Positions 1-9,935 of a stretch of 64,000 nucleotides of DNA are shown one piece after another. The stretch comes from Lasiosphaeria ovina (Eukaryota > Ascomycota > Sordariomycetes > Sordariales > Lasiosphaeriaceae): contig JAULSN010000003.1 of assembly GCA_033439765.1 (NCBI GenBank), forward strand, positions 682,001-746,000, in the 5' to 3' direction. The number at the start of each line of letters is the position of its first letter. The stretch's first letter is position 1. The notes under the pieces were generated by a model, which was not told the origin of the DNA, ran no database searches, and worked only from the letters and a program-made list of their open reading frames with translations. The position numbers were made by a program, and so were the translations under genes.

Positions 1-650
1 AAATGATATCCATGAACGGCAACGTATCCGTCGAGGCCAGCGGCAGTACGCAACCACCGCGCCACCCATAATCAATCACTTCCCGGGGCTAACATGTGGC
101 AACAGGCTCCGTGGCCGTGCCCTGGGCCACCAGGGACGACGTCCGCGGCTTCTGGCCGCTGCACGGCGGCGGCGAGGCCGACTTCCGGCAGCTGCACCAC
201 GAGCTGGCGGCGTTCGTGCACGCGCACGGCCCGTTCGAAGGCGTCATGGGCTTTTCCGAGGGCGGCGGCGTCGCGGCGTCACTACTACTGGCCGACAAAG
301 GCGGCACGCTCGGCTTCAAGTGCGCGGTGCTGTTCTGCGCGACGGTGCCGCTGGATTTTGGAGCTGACGGCGCGCGCCCGGTCGGGTTCTTCGCTGATGA
401 CGCGGCGGCGGCGGCGGCGGCGGCGGCGTTGGAGGGCGCCGTGCGGCTGCCCAGCGCGCACGTCTATGCCGCCAGCGACGCCGTGTCGCCTGGCGCGGGG
501 GTCAAGACCATGGCGTTTTTTAGGGAGGAGGCAAGGGAGCAGGTTGTGCATGCCCTCGGCCACGATGTGCCGGGCGCCCGATCGGACGAGGGCGTGAGGG
601 AGACGGTGAGGGCCATTGCGAGGACTATTGAAAGGTCGAGGACGTCCTGA
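1..650 (+). CDS. FSH1-family serine hydrolase, 3' part (cut by left edge)
   Basis: Last exon of an FSH1-type alpha/beta-hydrolase, a family of small esterase-like enzymes. Reading from about 107, the translation has GPFEGVMGFSEGG, the nucleophile elbow (G-F-S-E-G; usually G-F-S-Q-G), an Asp in HVYAASDAVSPG where the acid is expected, and HALGHDVPG near the end with the catalytic His. No ATG fits the frame. An intron probably ends at 106 (branch-like gctaac at 88-93, acceptor cag), with a possible donor gtatcc near 24, so the start lies left of the window. A GCG run at about 402-428 encodes nine alanines in a row, which is unusual for the family. The family call is firm from the motifs; substrate and upstream exon are unknown. 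Confidence 0.72.
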
Positions 651-1764
651 TTCATCAAGACCCGCGTTCGTAATTAGGTAGTTGCTCCGGGTTTTGACTT
701 GCTAATTAGCCCCTGTTTACGTTTCCGGTTGCCACGGGAACCTGTTCTGATTTTACTTATTGTACTTCTCTCTCTGCTGTGGACATGTAATTATTTACCG
801 CATCTCTGTAGCAACACCAATGGCGCCTCACAGGGACAGTGTCAGCCACGCGCTCTGACAGGGTAGCCGGGTGCATGACGGCGATGGCGTTGGGGGCCGG
901 GACAACCTCCGCTGGGAGTCAGAATAGGTACTTTTCATTTCACCAGGGTCCCGTTCCAGGGGCTTGGGTCTTATCAGGAGTGATTGATACTGGGAGAGGG
1001 TGTGCCAGACGGCGTTCATGCGCGGTTATGCAAGCCTCATACAGTATGTTACTCAGCTTCTGCATGATGGAGGCAAGCCGCTTGCCACTCGGAGGTGCGT
1101 GGCAGTCACGCAGCGTTACGCTCTCACGTTTGCCGCATTGCTGTCTATTTGCTTGTTAAGTGCTAAACACGGCCGATACTAAGTAAGTGATTAGGCGTGG
1201 AATGGCAAACCGAGTCCAATTTCAATTGGTTATCGACTTCCTCAATAATCCAGATTCGGTGATATCAGTCATCCCGGCCATGAACTTGAAACTCTCAAGT
1301 TCACCCGAGCTGAAAGTCGACTGGCTAGCTCAGCGTCTTCTCAGGGGCAAGGAGGCGAGAGACCCAGGTCCCCGCAACCGTGCTAGGGGCTGCCGACGAG
1401 GGACCATTTCCTCTTTGGGCGCTTCAGCTGCGAACTTGCTTGCCGCCAAGCGATCTAGAGCCAACCTCGGGACCCGTTAGCGCAGCTCCCGTGGCGCTAC
1501 GCAACGAAAGACAATAATTTATTCCCGAAGCGGCGCTCACCTGTGGTCTGGCCAGAACTCGTCACGGCACGCCGCACTAGTGGGCAAATAGATCCAGCAG
1601 CTAACTGTTGAGTAGGAATGGTCTGGGCCGCCGCGGCTGAGAGGAGGCTGTCGGGTCATCGTGTTAAAACGGCTGCTTGCTCGCTGATAATTCTGGAATC
1701 GTCACTTGGACATCTTCCCCTTTATTGCAAACAACATCCTTGACTCTCTCACCAGCCACCCAAA
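651..1764. other. Intergenic, no gene recognised
   Basis: Several short open frames occur on both strands, the longest about 106 codons. None has family-like sequence, splice structure or a convincing start. The last 100 bases are presumably the promoter and leader of the propeller gene at 1765. Confidence 0.6.
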
Positions 1765-2808
1765 ATGTCCTTCCAAACGCCAGGACTCACAAAATTCACC
1801 GGCCTAGCATCATCGCCCGCAGCCGTCTACTGGGGCGGCAGCCTGTGGGTGTTCTACACGACCACCGCCAACAGCACCAGCATCTGGTACGCCGAATCCA
1901 TCGACGGCGGGAACAAGTGGAACGCCGCGCAGCAAGTACCCGCCGAGGGACTCAGCATCGCGCCCGGCACATCGCCGTGCCCGGTCGTGTTCGACGGCAA
2001 ACTGTACCTCTTCTTCAACGGCTCCGGCAACGACGGCACGTTCGTGACCATCTTCTACGACCCCGAGTGGTCGCTCGTCAGCGCCGTCGCGACCCTGACC
2101 GGCGTGCCCATGGGCTTTTTGCCCGGCACGTCGCCCGCCGCTGCCGTCTACCGCGGCGAGGTGCACCTGTTCTGGAACGGCGCGGGCGATAACGGCGTTT
2201 TCTGTCTCACGACTAACGGCTCCACCTGGGGCGCGCCGTTCAGCTGCGCCGACCGCGTGCCCGGGTTGAGCATCGCGCCCGGCACCAGCCCGTGCGCTGT
2301 CGGTGCTGGCGACGCGCTGTATCTCTTCTGGAACGGCCGCGGCGGCACGGGAACCTGGTACGCCACGCACACGTACGCCGCGGGGGACGGGCTGGCGCGG
2401 GTGGACGAGGCTTGGTCTGTCCCAGCATCGGTCAAGGCCCAGGTCGCCGGCATGGACTTCTTCGCCGGCACCAGCCCGGCGGCACAGCCGCTCGACGCGA
2501 AGGATGCAGCCACGCTGCGGCTGTTCTGGGTCGGGCCGGGCGGGCCCAGCGAGGGTGTGGCGCACTCGGTGATGGGTGCGGGCGGGACGTGGAGCGCGAA
2601 GAAGCTCGTCGCGGCCGAGGTTGGCGGCCAGGCGCTGGCGGCGGGGACTTCGCCGTGTGCGATCAACTTCACGGCCGGCTTGTTTTTGTTCTGGTCTGGT
2701 GCGGACCAGGTCCTGCGGTTTGCTGAGCTGCCTAATGGGTCGTGGGCTGATACTATAAAGGCGTTTCCCAGGCGCAACTTTGTGCGCAAGCCAGCGAATA
2801 GGGCGTGA
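1765..2808 (+). CDS. Six-bladed beta-propeller repeat protein, lectin/sialidase-like
   Basis: Intronless 347-aa protein made almost wholly of six tandem units of about 50 residues. Each unit carries the pattern (A/L)xGTSPxxxxxxxxLxLFWNGxG: blade 1 SSPAAVYWGGSLWVFYTT, then GTSPCPVVFDGKLYLFFNG, GTSPAAAVYRGEVHLFWNG, GTSPCAVGAGDALYLFWNG, GTSPAAQ with LRLFWVG, and GTSPCAINFTAGLFLFWSG. Six such units with W/F-rich strands are typical of a propeller, as in fungal fucose lectins or sialidase-like folds. No signal peptide or membrane segment is visible, so a cytosolic location is likely. The start has a good context (cacccaaaATG). The catalytic residues of true sialidases cannot be assigned, so a binding rather than enzymatic role is inferred. 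Fold is fairly sure; function open. Confidence 0.72.
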   Translation: MSFQTPGLTKFTGLASSPAAVYWGGSLWVFYTTTANSTSIWYAESIDGGNKWNAAQQVPAEGLSIAPGTSPCPVVFDGKLYLFFNGSGNDGTFVTIFYDPEWSLVSAVATLTGVPMGFLPGTSPAAAVYRGEVHLFWNGAGDNGVFCLTTNGSTWGAPFSCADRVPGLSIAPGTSPCAVGAGDALYLFWNGRGGTGTWYATHTYAAGDGLARVDEAWSVPASVKAQVAGMDFFAGTSPAAQPLDAKDAATLRLFWVGPGGPSEGVAHSVMGAGGTWSAKKLVAAEVGGQALAAGTSPCAINFTAGLFLFWSGADQVLRFAELPNGSWADTIKAFPRRNFVRKPANRA

Positions 2809-3109
2809 TGAGATTGGGGGTGTTATCGAATGTAGCTTGGTGCTTGATTGCGACTGGTTATGAAAAATTGCATTGTTTTGGAATTCATGGCCTTCTCAAG
2901 GTCTTTGATCATTTCGTTTGTAATTATTGACTTTGTCCTGTAAAGAGAGTGCCCCTGAGCATTTACAACAATAGAGTTTACGTTTGTACTCATCACATCT
3001 CAGAGAACACTCCATAGCACCACCAACTCGGTAGGTAAACTGCACTTGAGACTGATTCGCTACATTCCCCAGCACTCGTTTGCCCAAAATCATCCAGCAC
3101 CCCCAACGT

Positions 3110-3769
3110 CTACGACGTGCCGGCGGGCAGTTTGTAGCACTTGCTCTTCGGGATCGACTCGTTTTGGTCCCACTAGATGTTGCACGAGCATTAGCACCGC
3201 GCCACCATTCAACTGTCCACGGATTCTTGGAATCAATTATACGCACGTGCTCATGAACACAACCGTCGACCCAGCGCCAGCGGTCCGTGGTCGAGTACTG
3301 GGCGTACGACATGTTGGTGGCAGCATCAAAGCACCAAGCGGTGCTGGACTCGCTGCCGATCTTGCGGCCGTTGCAGAACAGCGACCAGATGGCGCCGGGG
3401 CCGTCGGCGTAGCCGGCGTGGTGTTGCTACAATGTAGTTCCTTGTCAGTGCCAGCCTCATTTGCAAGAGACACAGAGTGAGGTTTCCCACCTTGTACGTC
3501 GAGTCTATCAGCGAGAACATGGTGCGCGGGTCGCCGTCGACGACAAACGCGCGGTAGAACTTGTACGCGCGCAGCGCCGTCTCGTCGACCGTCACCGACG
3601 AGTTCGGCTGGCACAGCGCCGGCGGCGCCTTGAGGCTGCACAGGTTCTCCCGCTTGTACAGCCAGCCGTCGCCGGTCGAGAGCGCCGAGCCCTGCGCGTC
3701 GCTGGCCGGCGCTGCCAGGCAGGCGAGGGGCGCCAGGACGGCGGCCGAGACGAGGGTTGAGAATCGCAT
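3110..3769 (-). CDS. Secreted SnoaL-like (NTF2-fold) protein
   Basis: Three exons on the minus strand: 3769-3491, 3426-3247 and 3172-3110, all joined in phase 0, giving 173 aa. Introns are 64 and 74 bp; the second has branch gctaatg and acceptor ctag. The N-terminus MRFSTLVSAAVLAPLACLAA is a clear signal peptide. The mature part matches the SnoaL-like polyketide-cyclase family: a helix with YKFYRAFVVDGD, TYKQHHAGYADGPGAI across the first junction (family Y-x-QH...DG), and VHEHWDQNESIP across the second (family EHWDxxQxIP). The C-terminus is KCYKLPAGTS. Four or more Cys suggest disulfides in an extracellular form. The first donor, GTGGGA, is weak but the join restores the family motif. An aldol/cyclase-type reaction or a non-catalytic role are both possible. 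Confidence 0.75.
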
Positions 3770-4535
3770 CGTTGCGGTTGCGGGTCTAGAGGTTCTAGGC
3801 GGTTGGAGCCTTGTTTTCGAAATGTCGAAACGGGAAGCACGGTGGATATATAATTGGGAAGCTAGGTACCAAGCGTCTGTCTGCATGGGGTGACGTTGCC
3901 GACTGATATTATTCCGATGCGGGTAAATACCAGTACCAAGCGCCGTGGTGGCGTCTGTCTTAATTAGGCACCTTGTGTTAATTTGCCAGCAATCTACGAG
4001 CTCCAAATCCACACGGAGCTCGCAATATGGGCCAGGAGAGGGGTATCTTGGTTCCTTGGCACTTAATTATATCGAGTCTTTGACTTCGCGAGGCAACGAA
4101 ACGCCAGAGATATCAGTTTCTGTGAAGATGCCGCGGTCCATCTTCACCTTGGAGAGCTGTTGAAGCTGCAGAGTGTATGAAATGGGTGTGCTTGGAAGTT
4201 TCTGGTAATGTGCTGGCGACGTCACGGAGTGGTCTGACATTGCCCACTGCCATGCCCAGGAACGCAACAGTATGGGTAATCTCCCCGAGCCAAGTGTTTC
4301 GGGGTTGTTGGCCAGCCAAGTATCAGCTCAAATTAAATTTAGAAAGTGCCAATCGTCTTGTCTTGGTTTCCATACTGTTATCGGCGTCGAGATTCCGACC
4401 ACGGTAGGTGCTGTGTCGGCAGCTTGTCTGTCACTGCCATGCCGATTGCGATGTGTTCCAACATTACACGGCCAGTTTCTCATTGCCTTCACGCCCATCC
4501 TTCGACTCAGCGAGCCAATGAGCAACAATGCTGAT
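3770..4535. other. Intergenic with promoter of the SnoaL-like gene
   Basis: A TATA-like ttatatat element lies on the minus strand at about 3845-3855, roughly 80 bp upstream of the ATG at 3769, a plausible core promoter. The rest carries only short, unsupported open frames. Confidence 0.45.
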
Positions 4536-6327
4536 TCAGACGTGCGGAATCATCTGAAGCCAGGCTGGTATCCAATAAACACCGATTGGCTCGCTCCGCA
4601 AAGCAAGGAAAGACTCAAAGATGATGAAAGGTCGAGCTACAACGGCAACAGCAACAAGGACGAAGAATATGATGGCACATGTGTTTTTAAGCCACCTGAT
4701 GCCCATGCCTACTTCGTCGCCTTGGTTGAAGAATTCGTCGAGCATCATAACCCCGCCCCACGGAACCGACCACGCAGAGACAGCGACGCAAGCCATCCTC
4801 CAAAGAAGCGCCTCAACCCTGGACGGAAACTCGTGGTTCCAGGCAATCGAGTGGAGCCCCGAATATAGTCCCTCGGCCAGCAGAACCAGTCCTATCAGGG
4901 CAAATCCGTAAACAAAGTCGTCTTCGTCCAAGGCGGCGGGATAGCTGCGGCTAAGCAGCTTTTTGGGCATGTTCCTGATCTTAACTAGACCCAGGCAGCT
5001 TCCGAAGTCGCGGGCATCCACCACGCAATCTGCGCCGACACGCGAGCAGAGGGGCATTGGCCGTTCCAAGCCCAGTATCCCGTTCTCTCCCAGGATCCTC
5101 TCCCAGCGCAGCAGGTCTTGTTTCTCAAAGCGGACCGGCTTGCTGTAGACCTCCTTGGGCCCGAGGCCGCACTTCAATGCTTGACCGGGGAGTACTTTGC
5201 CCGAGCTCTCTAGGTCCTGTAAACGCTGCACCTCCTTTGATGGTTGGGGATAAACAACAGTCCCGTCCGATGCTGACTTGGTAAACTGGGCCTCGACCAT
5301 TCGAGCTACGATACCATCGAGGGCGTTAGAGGAGTCAATAATTTCGGGCTGTCTCACGTCCTGAGGTTTCTTTCCTGAGAGTAAGCCTATGCGGCAAGCT
5401 CTGCCGATTCCATTGCAACTTACCCGGAACCACACTGCATATATGAGCAGAGCGCAGAGCACGTGGACCATTGTATGGATCTCGAGCAGTGCGATAGGCA
5501 GCCCGTAGGCGGCGCGGGCGATGCACTGGGCGGCCATCCAGCAGACCTGGCCGACAACGAGAGCCTTTGCAATCGAGTCGGCCTTGCTCTTGTCGTCAAC
5601 TCTTGTCCGTATGTGGTGAAACGAGTCCACCGAGAGGCATCCCGTCTGAAAGAGCTTTATCATGCCCTTACCAGTCACGGGTACCGTTTCCGGCGCTCCG
5701 CTGCCGACATGGGCCCGTTTCTGGTGGCTTGACGGAAATACGTCCCTGACGTGGACGTGAATCGCGCCCATGTGGATGAAGAAGGCGTCCCGCATAGTGA
5801 ACTACGAACCGGTCGATAAGGGTTAGTTGTCACTACTTGCACAACCAAAGAGAAGACACCGTGAAAGAGGTAGAGATCGAGGTAAAAGAAAATGATTTCA
5901 CTCGCACCTTTCCCTTAACACCTGTCTGCCTCTCAATCTCGGCATTGAGCCGCAGCACAAGCGTCTTTGCGCTCCGGAACTGGCTCAGCGCTATGTAGAC
6001 GACCATTTCGGGGCAGACGACAGCCCATATGGCCCAGACAACCTTGTTCAAGAGCTGCCTGCGCCTGCTCTCATCTGCCGACGGCACATTGAGATGGATA
6101 ACCGTATAGACGCAGGCCGTGAGCGTGATTAGGCAGCTCCAAAGGATGTTCAGGGTGCCGCGGTAGGCGTAGCCTGGGACCCAGCCGGGCGCCTTGATGG
6201 TGTGCAATGCTGCCGTGTCGTTGGCGTGGGCTTCGATCTGCGCGGGGACCGACATGGCGTCGCCGTCGGCGGCGGCACTGAGCTCCGCCATGGCCAGGAC
6301 CGCCGCGACGAGGGCCGCAAACGCCAT
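4536..6327 (-). CDS. Fungal multi-spanning integral membrane protein
   Basis: Three exons: 6327-5908, 5801-5424 and about 5369-4536, giving about 543 aa. Intron 1 (106 bp) has branch ctaac. Intron 2 starts gtaagt at 5423 and ends at 5370 (AAG acceptor, restoring VWFRKPQDV) or 5361 (CAG); it has no in-frame stop. The protein has a signal-like N-terminus (MAFAALVAAVLAMAELSAAA), then YRGTLNILWSCLITLTACVY, ALSQFRSAK, FTMRDAFFIHMGA, DKSKADSIAKALVVGQVCWM and WFRKPxDV. These match a widespread, unnamed Pezizomycotina membrane family (typical pattern WDILWxCLxTIFAC, THGFFxxMGGF, DKSKxDxxxKxL, WWxKPxDV). About six to eight membrane segments are visible, several in the last 130 residues. Function unknown. 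Confidence 0.78.
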
Positions 6328-7276
6328 TTTGGCCCGGCTCCGGTGTTGTGGTGGTGAGCGATGATGGAGGTTGCTTTTAGACGCTGAGGGGATGGGCCGG
6401 TTCAAATAGGCGCTATCGTGCCCTGGTGCAGTGGTTGAGGCTGTGCAGTGTCTGCCTGACCACTCGCATATTGGCCCCGACTTGGAACTCAGCCCCCGCT
6501 ACAGTTCCGAATATTGCGCGAACACATTCTGAATTTTGAATCACCGGTAGTAAGCTAGAGAGCAGATCTTGTGGCTATCGAAAATATGGCCGAGAGCGGC
6601 TCGCCGTTGAGGACGCTGCTTGTTGTGACGGAGGCTGTTGGCATTTCGTGGGATTCTGTGAAAGTGAAACTTGATAGGCTGAACTCGATCTTCCACAGTG
6701 CAAGAAGATAACTGTATTCCAGGGGATCCAACGAGCACGTACGCACGGAATACATACCGTAAGATTTCAAATCCTAACCACTGTGGAGGATCACCCCTTT
6801 CTTTTTGCCTGCCTTCGTATGCACTCAAGATTGTCAATGATCCTCCCTTCCTGCTTACTACTAGAAGCAGCCCGTACGTAGTAGTCAAAAGATGCGCAAA
6901 GACTGCCCAGGCACTGGGCACTGGGCAGGACCAATCAAAGCCCGAGAAGCCCGAGACAAGGATCACATCACCAACACGGCAGTAACACCGAAAGCGACCC
7001 CAGCAGTCGCCGCTAACGATTAGTGATACGCGGGGGAAGGAAATCTTATCGGAAGATCGTAGGATGCACCACGTCAGCTTGACACCGACAGTCAGAGCAA
7101 CGGCGCTCCTTCGGCGGCCTTTGCAGCCCGGCTAGTCACAGTGGTGCCGGACGCGAGATCTTTTGGACAATGCACATTATTATTACTGTCAAGAAAGAAC
7201 CGAGACGCCGTATCGCTTCGCCATGCCGACTGCACGGGACTGAACTAAAAGAAGCAGAGAAGAGGGAAAAAAAGAA
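6328..7276. other. Intergenic, nothing recognised
   Basis: Open frames up to 141 codons occur on the minus strand (6541-6966) but lack family-like sequence. The left part presumably holds the promoter of the membrane-protein gene starting at 6327. Confidence 0.55.
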
Positions 7277-9145
7277 TCACACCCTCGCCAGCGCCCAAGC
7301 CGAGATGGCGCGCGTCAGGCGGACGGCCGGCACGTCAACAACACGATAAAACAGGTCGCTGGCCCAGAAGAGGACGAGGGTGTTGGCGGCGGCGGCGCAC
7401 GCCCAGCGCCAGGCGAACGCGGCGTGGGCTGCGGCGCGCACGGCCGCGGCGTCGTCAGCCAAACCCGCGGCAGCGAGTCCCGCGGCGCCGCCCTCGCCCG
7501 CCTGCAGCGCCGCCGCCGCCGGGTGCAGGTGCCGCTGGCCGACGATGTGGTTGACGGCGCCGTGCCACAGGTACAGCGAGTACGAGATGCGGCCGAGGTA
7601 CTGCGCGAAGACGCTCGTGAAGAGACGCTGCAGGAGCGGTTCGCTGGGGCGCTGTCCGCTGCTGCTGCTGCTGCTGTTGCCGACAGAGCTGTCGTTTCTG
7701 CCCGCGGACTGCGCGAGCTCGATTTCCGACTGGGGCATTGCAGCTTCGTCTTCGAGAGCCGCGCTGCCGCTGCCCGATGGCCACCGTGAACCCCACCGGG
7801 GCCACCGCTGGACAGGGGGGGAGTACATTAGGGCGAGAACGAAGGTGATGGACCCGGTCGAGATCCAAAACTGCTGGATGCGGCCCTCGTTGCTGCGGTA
7901 AGAGGACGGCACGAGAGTCGAGATGGTCCGGAAGCCCGGGGACGACGGCCCCCCGGCTTGGGGGTACGACATGAGGTGGACGGAGGCGGCGAAGAGCGCC
8001 AAGGTGCCGACGTGCCACAGTGCTGTCGCGTCTGACAAGTACGCTCGAATCGTCCTTGGCATTGTCGAGCTCGACGACCATGACAAGGAGCTGTCGGAGA
8101 ACAGGGACGACGGCGGCAGCACCAGCGACAGCTCCGCGAGGAGTAGGCCGACGCAGAAGAGAGTCTGGTCATAGTCGCCCTTCACCAGCTGCCAGTGCCC
8201 GGCGATGGAGACGCCGAATAGGTGAACCCAGCGCCTGGACCGTGAAAAGGCGAGCAGTAGGAGGAAGACTTGGAGCGACCCCTTGAACTCGGTGGGGATA
8301 GTCCAGAGGTGGCCGTTGTAGTCGTTCCCCCAGAGGCCCTCGCGTCCCGTGACGGGCCGAAAGGGGCTGACGGTCTTCTCAGTTGTCGCTAGCCAATGCC
8401 AAAACTGCTCCGTCCAGGTCGCCGCGCGCGGCGGGATGTCGCCACAGCCAATGTTCGGGATGAAGACGTTGTCAAAGCGAATGAGCACGGCTGCGATGGC
8501 CGTCGAGACGATGATGGGCAGATACAGGCGAAGGGGCCGGCGGAAGAGGGAGCCGGCAAGACTATCGAGCACTCTGTCGCCTTGGCCCTTGTGGATGGCC
8601 GTCAGGGTCTTAAGCGTCAGCACGTAGCCCGAGATGATGAAGAAGATGGTGACGCTGGAGCGGCCCGAGTGCAGCACGCGAACGATTGGCAGCTGCCAGA
8701 AGAGAAAGTCATTCTGGCTGGAGCCGTAGCCGCGTCCCAAGTTAGGGAACCAAAGGTAATTGAAGTGGAAGATGTAGACGACCAGAGCCGCAACGCCTCG
8801 GAGACCGTCGAGATAGGCCGTGGAACCGAGTGGCCGGCTACGGACTGGGGTTGGCGGTGTCCTGCCCAGCAGGCGCCGATATAGCGAGAGGACGAAGGAA
8901 GGCAGAAGTATTGACAGGTGTTTTGCAAACGATGCCACAAAGGGAAGCGCAAAAGACAGCCTAGAGTGGGCAGCGCGGAAGATCAAGGATATCTTGTGCC
9001 AGCCAGTGCGATTCCAGACCCACCGGGCATACGCCTTCTCGTTCTCTACCTCCTCGTCTGAGTGCACATCGCCGTCATAAAGCTGATCTGAAACCAGGGA
9101 GTAGTCTACGTTGAGGCGCGTGTCTCGGGTGGGAAAGAGCGGCAT
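7277..9145 (-). CDS. Acyltransferase family 3 membrane protein
   Basis: Single exon, 622 aa from the first true ATG (MPLFPTRDTRLNVDYSLV); the open frame upstream to 9247 has no ATG. This is the acyltransferase-3 fold, in which a multi-spanning membrane protein O-acylates carbohydrates, lipids or small molecules. Visible marks are STAYLDGLRGVAALVVYIFH (start of the domain; His in the position of the conserved catalytic His), VTIFFIISGYVLTLKTL, the loop after SLFRRPLRLYLPIIVST, LWTIPTEFKGSLQVFLLLLA and, near the C-terminus, YLGRISYSLYLWHGAVNHIV. A loop of about 100 residues after VLALMYSPPVQRWP is Ser-rich with a run of serines, and the region after the last motif is unusually Ala-rich. About ten membrane spans. 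Acceptor substrate not predictable. Confidence 0.85.
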   Translation of the reverse strand: MPLFPTRDTRLNVDYSLVSDQLYDGDVHSDEEVENEKAYARWVWNRTGWHKISLIFRAAHSRLSFALPFVASFAKHLSILLPSFVLSLYRRLLGRTPPTPVRSRPLGSTAYLDGLRGVAALVVYIFHFNYLWFPNLGRGYGSSQNDFLFWQLPIVRVLHSGRSSVTIFFIISGYVLTLKTLTAIHKGQGDRVLDSLAGSLFRRPLRLYLPIIVSTAIAAVLIRFDNVFIPNIGCGDIPPRAATWTEQFWHWLATTEKTVSPFRPVTGREGLWGNDYNGHLWTIPTEFKGSLQVFLLLLAFSRSRRWVHLFGVSIAGHWQLVKGDYDQTLFCVGLLLAELSLVLPPSSLFSDSSLSWSSSSTMPRTIRAYLSDATALWHVGTLALFAASVHLMSYPQAGGPSSPGFRTISTLVPSSYRSNEGRIQQFWISTGSITFVLALMYSPPVQRWPRWGSRWPSGSGSAALEDEAAMPQSEIELAQSAGRNDSSVGNSSSSSSGQRPSEPLLQRLFTSVFAQYLGRISYSLYLWHGAVNHIVGQRHLHPAAAALQAGEGGAAGLAAAGLADDAAAVRAAAHAAFAWRWACAAAANTLVLFWASDLFYRVVDVPAVRLTRAISAWALARV

Positions 9146-9935
9146 CGTCCAGAAAGGGGCGATTGTCAAGAGCCGAGGAGCCGGCGTGTTGACGGTTTGG
9201 CATTCGCGAAGGGGAAGCAATCGAGAGAAGACGGCGGGGGCGAGCACGCACTTCTTCGAGGACCCTCAGCTTTCCATTGTCGGCGGGCTGCTTGGTGGCG
9301 TACTTATTGATGCAACAGTGGCACACCATGGGCGCATCTATTGGTGCAAGCAGCACCCATTGGCAATCGCGGGCGTCATCTAGCCGGGGCCGAGAGTGAT
9401 TCGTCAAAGCCAAGACCAGATCTGCTGGCAATTGTAGCACCGGGTGCGGCTGAGACTCATTACGGGCACTGGAAATTGAATACGAGGTAATTGCCTCGGG
9501 CAAGCTGCCATGTTATAAGCCCAGGTATTACCTCGCGAATTGATGGTGTTGGTTCAGACGGTTGTAAAGGCCCAGAAATACCAGTCTCGTGATATCTCGA
9601 GTGTTTTGAAGCGAAGAAATAGCACAGCGGGTCACCGTCGTCTGCACCAAGGAAGACCCGGCTTCGAGGTGGGATTGTCGAGTCCAAATCATGATCTGCG
9701 GGCATTGCTGGTCTGCACCAATTGCGTAATGTCGAGTCTCAGACAGTCACAAACAGTTCCTGGTGGCTTAGTTGCAGAGAGTGAAAGGCTTTGTAATTCT
9801 TTGCGACGGATCCGATAAAGGTTGCTGTCAAGCCGTTTGCACACCCCATATCGAAGCAAGTTTGGGGGCTTGAAGCTAGACCTCCATGCGAGTTTGGTGG
9901 TCTAGAATGCGCCTAGCCCCTGAAATGCAGCGCTG
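9146..9935. other. Intergenic, nothing recognised
   Basis: Lies between the start of the acyltransferase gene and the 3' end of the gamma-glutamyltranspeptidase gene. Only short shadow-like frames; presumed to hold the acyltransferase promoter and the GGT terminator. Confidence 0.5.

Noticed and set aside
1187..1480. 97-codon frame in the first intergenic region
   Set aside because: No recognisable features and its ATG lies in AT-poor random sequence.
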